From Vibrio nitrifigilis (GTDB lineage: Bacteria > Pseudomonadota > Gammaproteobacteria > Enterobacterales > Vibrionaceae), in contig NZ_JADPMR010000001.1 in assembly GCF_015686695.1 (NCBI RefSeq), forward strand, positions 186,001 to 250,000: a stretch of 64,000 bases of DNA. Reading direction: 5' to 3'. The translations under genes and the position numbers were made by a program. Below are positions 58,418 to 64,000 of this stretch, in pieces. The notes under the pieces are model-generated. The model was not told the origin of the DNA, did not search any database, and worked only from the letters and a program-made list of their open reading frames with translations. Positions within the stretch are counted from its first letter, which is position 1. Each line of letters starts with the position of its first letter.

Positions 58418-58487
58418 GGAGGCTGGTCGTTGGCATAAAGAAAGTCAAAAGCGAACAGAAAGCCTCCCAAACGGGAGGCTTTTTTTA
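58418..58487 (+). promoter_or_regulatory. Phenylalanine attenuator of pheA
   Basis: The terminator is AGCCTCCC/GGGAGGCT (58461-58468 / 58473-58480) with a CAAA-type loop and eight T (58480-58487). GGAGGCT at 58418-58424 can pair instead with the left arm (58461-58467) and form an antiterminator. Together with pheL this gives the classic attenuation choice. Confidence 0.88.
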
Positions 58488-58502
58488 TAAGGATAATTTA
58501 CA

Positions 58503-59678
58503 ATGACAGACAAATCTTACTCCTTAGAGGAGATTAGATTGCGCCTAAATGAACTGGATGATCAACTACTCTCTCTGCTATCGGAACGCCGTCAATTAAG
58601 CATTGAAGTAGCCAAAAGCAAAGTCAAAACATCAAAACCTGTTCGTGATGCAAAACGAGAGCAAGAACTGTTAGTAAAACTTATCAACAAAGGTAAAGAA
58701 CACTACGCCCTAGACGCTCAATACATCACAAAGATCTTCCACACAATTATTGAAGATTCCGTGTTATTGCAGCAATCCTATTTACAAGAATTGGCCAACC
58801 CGAATTACAGTAAACCTTTAGCTCGAGTTACCTTTTTGGGAGCAAAAGGCTCGTACTCACATTTAGCAACACGTGAGTATTTCAGTCGTAAGCAAACAGA
58901 ACTCATAGAATTAAACTGCCAACATTTCCGAGATATCACTGAAACCGTTGAAGCAGGTCATGCTGATTTTGGTGTTTTGCCAATAGAAAACACCAGTTCC
59001 GGCTCTATCAATGAAGTGTACGATATTCTACAGCACACCACCCTTTATATTGTGGGTGAAATAACTCAGCCGATCGAACACAGCCTACTCGCGACTGCTG
59101 ATGTAAGTTTAGAAGATATTAAAGTTCTCTATTCTCATCCCCAGCCACACCAGCAATGCAGTGAATTTTTGCGTCATATGAAAGATGTTCAACTGGAATC
59201 CTGCGCAAGCACTGCCGACGCAATGAAGAAAGTTCACGAAATAAATCGCCCTGAAGTGGCAGCAATTGGTAGTGCTGCAAGTGGTAAACTGTATGGGTTA
59301 CAACCAATAAAATCACACATTTCAAATCAAACTGAAAACTACACTCGTTTTATTGTTGTGGCACGTAAACCTGTCGATGTCTCATCACAAATACCGGCTA
59401 AAACAACCTTGATAATGTCAACGGGTCAGGAAGCTGGCTCTCTCGTTTCTTCTTTATTAGTTCTACAACGTTATGGAATTAATATGACTAAATTAGAATC
59501 ACGCCCAATAATGGGCAACCCATGGGAAGAAATGTTTTATGTTGATTTAGAATCTCATTTAGAATCACCTGAAATGCAGCAAGCTTTAAGTGAACTAACT
59601 AAATTAACTCGGCATTTAAAAGTACTTGGCTCATACCCAATTGAAAACGTTAAACCGACACAAATTAAATTGAATTAA
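58503..59678 (+). CDS. pheA: Chorismate mutase / prephenate dehydratase (P-protein)
   Basis: Bifunctional enzyme that turns chorismate into prephenate and then phenylpyruvate. The 391-residue product has an AroQ chorismate mutase domain (about 1-95, RLNELDDQLLSLLSERRQLS). The dehydratase domain (about 105-285) has FLGAKGSYSHLAT and VLPIENTSSGSINEVYD, and the C-terminal ACT domain (about 298-385) has LESRPIMGNPWEEMFYVD for phenylalanine feedback. Expression is controlled by the pheL attenuator. The stretch usually read GALV in the ACT domain is GSLV here. Confidence 0.97.
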   Translation: MTDKSYSLEEIRLRLNELDDQLLSLLSERRQLSIEVAKSKVKTSKPVRDAKREQELLVKLINKGKEHYALDAQYITKIFHTIIEDSVLLQQSYLQELANPNYSKPLARVTFLGAKGSYSHLATREYFSRKQTELIELNCQHFRDITETVEAGHADFGVLPIENTSSGSINEVYDILQHTTLYIVGEITQPIEHSLLATADVSLEDIKVLYSHPQPHQQCSEFLRHMKDVQLESCASTADAMKKVHEINRPEVAAIGSAASGKLYGLQPIKSHISNQTENYTRFIVVARKPVDVSSQIPAKTTLIMSTGQEAGSLVSSLLVLQRYGINMTKLESRPIMGNPWEEMFYVDLESHLESPEMQQALSELTKLTRHLKVLGSYPIENVKPTQIKLN

Positions 59679-59862
59679 TAGTTGGTATATCAATATAGAA
59701 TAAGAAAAATGCTGACACGAACACATTGCTTACTTTACAATCGTTTGCATAAAAGTAACTTGGTATCAATGGGTTTTGTGTCAGATTTTCTTTAATTGGC
59801 ACCTTTCACTCCTGATCATTTCTCTAATTGCTGTCTACTTTAAAAGGTTAAACAACTTTATT

Positions 59863-60906
59863 ATGAAGAAGGGTGTTATCATTTCCTTACTAGCAAGTTT
59901 GCTGTTTGTGAAATTTGCTACTGCGACTGAACTTAACATTTATTTATGGGAAGACACGTTATCGAAACGCGTTATAAACAAATGGAACGAAAGTCACAAT
60001 GTAAAATTAAATTTATACCATTTTGATAACGATGATGAACGTAGTTTATTAATGCTAAAAAGTTTACAACTACCTTTTGATATTGTGGTATTAGATAACA
60101 TTTCTGCTCATCTTTTTTCCCGTCAGAATGTATTCGAAAATTTGAAAGATTTGCCTAATCGCAAAAACAACCTTCCTCGCTGGAATCAAGCCTGTGGTAC
60201 TCACGCCATTCCTTATTTTTGGGGTTCAGTGGGTATTGCATACCGTAAAAGCAAGGTCGACCATATTCCAACAAAATGGAATGACGTCGTACAAATGTCG
60301 GACAAGCAAAAAGGCCATGTGGGCATGATTCAAGATAGTGTAGAAACACTACTACCCGCTCTTTATAGCCTTGATTACTCACCGATTACTGATAATGAAA
60401 ACGCTTTAAAACAAGCTTATCAGAAAATGCTGAAAGCAAACCCGAATATACTGACATTTGAATATTTACTTAGCTACGTTCGCAGCCATAAAAACAGTGA
60501 TAAATTGCATTTGGCCGTCGCCTACAGCGGTGATCAGTACTCTCTAAATCGTTTTTTTGGCAATGATGACTGGGATTTTGTGACACCGGATGGAGAACCG
60601 TATTTATGGATTGACTGTATGGCAATAAACAGTAATTCTCACGTCAAGAAAGAAGCAAAAGAGTTTTTGGAATTCTTAATGGATCCAGAAATAGCAAAAA
60701 TAAACGCGCTGGATATTCGAGCTGCAACACCTAATACTGCAGCCCTAAAAATATTGCCAAAGTCATATGTGAATGATAAATCTATTTTTCCTCCCGCTGC
60801 AGCACAAGGCGGTGGTCTTATCGACAGTGAACTTTCACCAGCAAATTTAAACGTCAGAGCAAAAATTATAAATAGTATAATCAATCAACATGAAGCTAAA
60901 CCATAG
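59863..60906 (+). CDS. nspS: Periplasmic norspermidine sensor NspS (PotD-like)
   Basis: Periplasmic polyamine-binding protein that signals to MbaA; in V. cholerae it reports norspermidine and spermidine levels to biofilm control. The 347-residue precursor starts at the ATG 59863 with a signal peptide (about 1-20, LLASLLFVKFATAT). The spermidine/putrescine-binding fold motifs ELNIYLWEDTLSKR, YFWGSVGIAYRKS and GEPYLWIDCMAINS are visible. A TTG start upstream gives an unnecessary extension. No PotABC transporter genes adjoin it, as expected for NspS. It overlaps mbaA by 17 bases. Confidence 0.9.
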   Translation: MKKGVIISLLASLLFVKFATATELNIYLWEDTLSKRVINKWNESHNVKLNLYHFDNDDERSLLMLKSLQLPFDIVVLDNISAHLFSRQNVFENLKDLPNRKNNLPRWNQACGTHAIPYFWGSVGIAYRKSKVDHIPTKWNDVVQMSDKQKGHVGMIQDSVETLLPALYSLDYSPITDNENALKQAYQKMLKANPNILTFEYLLSYVRSHKNSDKLHLAVAYSGDQYSLNRFFGNDDWDFVTPDGEPYLWIDCMAINSNSHVKKEAKEFLEFLMDPEIAKINALDIRAATPNTAALKILPKSYVNDKSIFPPAAAQGGGLIDSELSPANLNVRAKIINSIINQHEAKP

Positions 60907-63247
60907 AATACTTTTGTTGATCGCTCCGGTTATTCTACTGAGTTCGGCTGCGTCAAATTACATCATATATAACAGTCAAAAAGATGCGTTAATCAAACGT
61001 ACGGATAGTTATCTTCAATTGAATATGGAAAAACTGGCCAGCCACTTTCGTCAAACGAAAGCACTGGTCAGTAGCTATTCATTCACCTTAGCCAAAAGTG
61101 ACATTATTCGTTACTACTTCTCTCACAAACAAAACCCTTACCGAGAGCTAGAACTTGTCGACAATATGCATGAAACACTGCATATTTTGCAGCCAAGTGA
61201 GCAAAAATTTGTTGCATTATCCATTCTCGATGGCAACAAAAAGGTGCTTTATTACGCTGAGAACAGCAATGATCCATTTGCTCAAATAGACCCCACGGTA
61301 AAAAAATACGTTGATGCGCGCTTTGAGAAAACACGCAGAACATCGGATGTGAGTTTTACCACTAACTCTTCAGGAGATGGCGTATTAGTTCGCTATGATG
61401 TCCTTGATACACAAACGTTAGAAACGCCGCTGAGCTACAATCGTGATGAAGTGTTCTTTGTTGTGGTTTATGTCAAACTTGATCAGTTCAACGCCTTAAG
61501 GCACAAGATGGAGTATGACAATAAAACCCTTGTGTATTTCGCCCATACTCCACCGAAACACAATTACCCATTATTACAAAGTGTTGAATTACAACCAGGG
61601 CTATATGCGATATTTGACCCTGCCCCAATGTTGTTAAAAAACCAGCTGAGTTCGATTCAAAAAGATCTTTTGGTCTCTTTTAGCGTTTCAGCCTTTGTCA
61701 CAGTATTGCTACTCTTGATATTGCTCTATCGTCACGTGATTAACCCAATCTTACGTCTCGATTCTCAGCTCCAAGAAGTGGAAAATAAACAGCGACGTAA
61801 CATAGAAAAGCTCAACACAAATGATGAAATTGGGCGTTTATCGACTCGTTTTTATGTCATGTACACCGAATTAGAAAGTACTTATCAACGTACTAAAATT
61901 CTGGCAGAAAATGATCACCTGACTAAGCTTGCTAACCGCCACCAATTCCAAGTTCAAGCCCAGAAAGCTCTAGCCGAATTGCCACCAAAGCACCACGCTT
62001 GGGTGCTATATATAGATTTAGATAATTTTAAATATGTAAACGACAAGTATGGTCATCAAGTTGGAGATTCTCTTCTCATTAGTTTTGCCACTCACATGCG
62101 GCTACTTTGTGATGAATTCCAGCGAGAAGATGGTGTGGTCAGTATTCCTGCACGGTTATCTGGAGATGAGTTTGCCATTATCATTTGTAGTCCACATAGA
62201 TTGCCGCACTCAGCGCAAAAGTTTGCAGAACTACTGTTGGAACCGATTTTAAATAAATCAAGTACCGCTTTGTCTAACCTCCCGATAACGGCCAGTGTGG
62301 GGATTTCCACCTATATTCAAGATGGCGATCATATAGATAAACTATTAATACATGCCGATGCGGCCATGTATCAGGCTAAAAACTCAGGTAAAAACCAAAT
62401 TTCTTTCTATTCCAGAAAACTGGATAAAGAAGTACAACGCCGTAATCGTATCGAACGCGCTCTACGTTCAGGAAATTTTGATGACGAGTTTACACTTTAT
62501 TATCAGCCTTATTTTTCTCGAACTGATGGCATGATAGCCGGTGTAGAAGTACTGCTAAGATGGCATTCCAAGCATCTAGGTGATGTTTCACCGAAAGAGT
62601 TTATCCCTGTGGCAGAGCAAACTGGTTTGTTCAATTTACTTGACCGCTGGGTAATCAAAACGGCCTTTAGCCAATATACTACGTTACGGAAAGTACTGAA
62701 TGAATCACTTCAGCTATCAATTAATTTATCAACAGCAACACTAACTTCACTTGAGTTGGCAAACTTTATTGATAAGCAGGCTCATAAGCATCAAATATCA
62801 CCTAATATGGTCGCATTTGAAATCACTGAGACTTTTACAGCAGATAAACAGAACTATTTACTGCTGACCGAATTGAATCACTTAGGATTTGGTCTGACAA
62901 TTGATGATTTCGGTGTCCATCACACCTCTTTAGCACAGCTACTTCAATATCCCGTGAAGAATATTAAGTTTGGTCGACACTTCCTAGAGACATTGTCTGA
63001 GAAGAATAAGCAGAGTGTGATTAAACCACTGATTGAACTGTGCCATTCACAAGGCATGACGGTAACAGCTCAGGGAGTGGAAAATTACGATAGTCACCAT
63101 TGGGTATCTTCCCACCAGTGTGACTATCTACAAGGCTATTTTTATGCCCAACCCATGTCTTACAGTGGCATAATTGAGTGGCACACTAATAAACAAGAAA
63201 CGGTAAATCATGCAAAAGGTCATCATTTCATCACTCAATCCAGCTAA
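60890..63247 (+). CDS. mbaA: Polyamine-responsive c-di-GMP enzyme MbaA (GGDEF-EAL)
   Basis: Inner-membrane regulator that makes or breaks cyclic-di-GMP according to NspS binding. The 785-residue protein has an N-terminal helix (about 7-25) and a periplasmic domain to about 255. A second helix (about 260-282) and a HAMP-like region follow. The GGDEF domain (about 345-505) has SGDEF near 423. The EAL domain (about 525-775) has EVLLRW near 552. Both motifs are variants of GGDEF and EAL but, as I recall, match active V. cholerae MbaA. It overlaps nspS and yjjX. Confidence 0.92.
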   Translation: MKLNHRILLLIAPVILLSSAASNYIIYNSQKDALIKRTDSYLQLNMEKLASHFRQTKALVSSYSFTLAKSDIIRYYFSHKQNPYRELELVDNMHETLHILQPSEQKFVALSILDGNKKVLYYAENSNDPFAQIDPTVKKYVDARFEKTRRTSDVSFTTNSSGDGVLVRYDVLDTQTLETPLSYNRDEVFFVVVYVKLDQFNALRHKMEYDNKTLVYFAHTPPKHNYPLLQSVELQPGLYAIFDPAPMLLKNQLSSIQKDLLVSFSVSAFVTVLLLLILLYRHVINPILRLDSQLQEVENKQRRNIEKLNTNDEIGRLSTRFYVMYTELESTYQRTKILAENDHLTKLANRHQFQVQAQKALAELPPKHHAWVLYIDLDNFKYVNDKYGHQVGDSLLISFATHMRLLCDEFQREDGVVSIPARLSGDEFAIIICSPHRLPHSAQKFAELLLEPILNKSSTALSNLPITASVGISTYIQDGDHIDKLLIHADAAMYQAKNSGKNQISFYSRKLDKEVQRRNRIERALRSGNFDDEFTLYYQPYFSRTDGMIAGVEVLLRWHSKHLGDVSPKEFIPVAEQTGLFNLLDRWVIKTAFSQYTTLRKVLNESLQLSINLSTATLTSLELANFIDKQAHKHQISPNMVAFEITETFTADKQNYLLLTELNHLGFGLTIDDFGVHHTSLAQLLQYPVKNIKFGRHFLETLSEKNKQSVIKPLIELCHSQGMTVTAQGVENYDSHHWVSSHQCDYLQGYFYAQPMSYSGIIEWHTNKQETVNHAKGHHFITQSS

Positions 63248-63740
63248 AATCAGTGCGGTTCAAACGGCTTTCGAAACCGTATTTCCCGGAAATATGTTTG
63301 AGTTTAGTGGTGTCAGCGTACCTAGCGAAGTCTCTGATCAACCGATGAGTGATCGTGAGACTCATCTTGGAGCCATCAATAGAGTCCGCAACGCTAAAGA
63401 AGCTCAACCTGATGCTGATTTTTATGTTGGTATTGAAGCTGGCATTGAAGGGAAAGCAACATTTGCTTGGATGGTTATTGAAAATTCACAGAATCGTGGT
63501 GAATCTCGCTCAGCAAGTTTAGAGCTTCCTCCTTTGGTTCTAGCCAAATTAGCCAAGGCCCATGAACTTGGTGATGTAATGGACGAACTTTTTGCTACCG
63601 AAAACATCAAGCAAAAAGGGGGAGCAATAGGCCTTTTGACTCAATTTCAATTAACGCGAAGTTCTGTATATCACCAAGCACTGATCTTAGCGTTAGTCCC
63701 TTTTCTTAATCCCGCTTATTTCCCTGCAAACCTCGTATAA
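63210..63740 (+). CDS. yjjX: Inosine/xanthosine triphosphatase
   Basis: House-cleaning hydrolase that removes ITP and XTP from the nucleotide pool. The 176-residue product begins MQKVIISSLNPAKISAVQTA and has the conserved GVSVPSEVSDQPMSDRET, YVGIEAGIEG and GGAIGLLTQFQLTRSSVYHQA. It overlaps mbaA by 38 bases, so it is probably translated from the nspS-mbaA transcript. Convergent with trpR. Confidence 0.95.
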   Translation: MQKVIISSLNPAKISAVQTAFETVFPGNMFEFSGVSVPSEVSDQPMSDRETHLGAINRVRNAKEAQPDADFYVGIEAGIEGKATFAWMVIENSQNRGESRSASLELPPLVLAKLAKAHELGDVMDELFATENIKQKGGAIGLLTQFQLTRSSVYHQALILALVPFLNPAYFPANLV

Positions 63741-63752
63741 AGGTATTTTTCT

Positions 63753-63786
63753 AATAAAAAAGGCTAACTCATCGTTAGCCATTTTT
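63753..63786. terminator. Bidirectional terminator between yjjX and trpR
   Basis: Stem GGCTAAC/GTTAGCC (63762-63768 / 63774-63780) with a 5-base loop, T-runs on both strands. Confidence 0.85.
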
Positions 63787-63788
63787 AT

Positions 63789-64000
63789 TTAAGCTTCTGG
63801 TTGCTTTATCAAGCTATCAAGAACTTTTTTATCTTCTTCAGAGCAAGACTTCAATTCATTCGAACCTCGAGTGATTGTTGCAATACCAACTCCCAGCATT
63901 TGGCTGATCTGCCTTTGCGACAACTCACCTTTCATTAATTCGCTGAAGATATTTACTCTAGCAATCAAAGCATCTCTTTCATCAGCAGTCATCAGCATGG
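63789..64000 (-). CDS. trpR: Trp operon repressor TrpR, C-terminal part (cut by window edge)
   Basis: Tryptophan-binding repressor. Only the C-terminal 70 codons are in the window; the gene continues past the right edge. The sequence LMTADERDALIARVNIFSELM is close to E. coli [21 protein letters not shown], shown shortened. The DNA-reading helix-turn-helix appears as SQRQISQMLGVGIATITRGSN. It is convergent with yjjX, as in V. cholerae. Confidence 0.93.
   Translation of the reverse strand, partial: MLMTADERDALIARVNIFSELMKGELSQRQISQMLGVGIATITRGSNELKSCSEEDKKVLDSLIKQPEA

Overview
The window is a stretch of chromosome from a Vibrio-type gammaproteobacterium. Gene order follows the region of Vibrio cholerae chromosome 1 that I recall as running from ispG through isc, sec, ace, pst/pho, clpB and pheA to trpR. 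Products, lengths and key residues are those of Vibrionaceae. The DNA is moderately AT-rich with an ordinary housekeeping character; the only clearly mobile DNA is one IS630-family element. I cannot name the species.

Layout. 1-5.4 kb: ispG (cut by the window edge), rodZ, rlmN, ndk, pepB. The pilF/pilW gene expected between rodZ and rlmN is absent. 5.6-11.4 kb: a complete iron-sulfur cluster operon, iscR-iscS-iscU-iscA-hscB-hscA-fdx-iscX, with three IscR-type operators in front of it, preceded by trmJ. 12.3-13.8 kb: suhB and an isochorismatase-fold protein without the usual cysteine. 13.9-19.4 kb: queA-tgt-yajC-secD-secF (queuosine synthesis and the Sec accessory complex). 19.7-25.7 kb: a twin-CBS protein, the glyoxylate shunt genes aceB-aceA, and the divergent peroxide pair oxyR2/prx2. 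25.9-38.9 kb: cutC, then a dense phosphate block: pstC-pstA-pstB-phoU, ppk-ppx, and phoB-phoR-pstS, with Pho-box candidates before pstC, ppk and phoB. 39.1-43 kb: rdgC, trhP (yegQ), yfhL, nfsA-type nitroreductase and a DUF1904 gene.

43-46.3 kb is the accessory part: a perfect Fur-box palindrome that may drive a small RNA, an orphan COG4637-type ATPase, an unexplained fragment, and an IS630 element whose last 414 bp are tandemly duplicated. 46.3-52.1 kb is a full rRNA operon, 16S-tRNA-Ala(GGC)-23S-5S-tRNA-Asp-tRNA-Trp, with promoter, boxA and terminator. 52.3-58.3 kb: clpB (sigma-32 promoter), pgeF, rluD, bamD, raiA/hpf (CRP-like sites). 58.3-63.7 kb: a pheL leader peptide and attenuator, pheA, then the nspS-mbaA-yjjX operon. 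Part of trpR closes the window.

How the parts connect. The Pho genes sense and import phosphate and store it as polyphosphate. Isc genes build Fe-S clusters used by several neighbours (IspG, RlmN, YfhL, Fdx, IscR). OxyR2/Prx2 handle peroxide. NspS/MbaA couple periplasmic polyamines to cyclic-di-GMP, hence biofilm state. I found no unmistakably new multi-gene system. The best leads are the Fur-box/terminator unit at 43.06-43.25 kb, the operator cluster before iscR, the pilF loss, and the rearranged IS630 copy.
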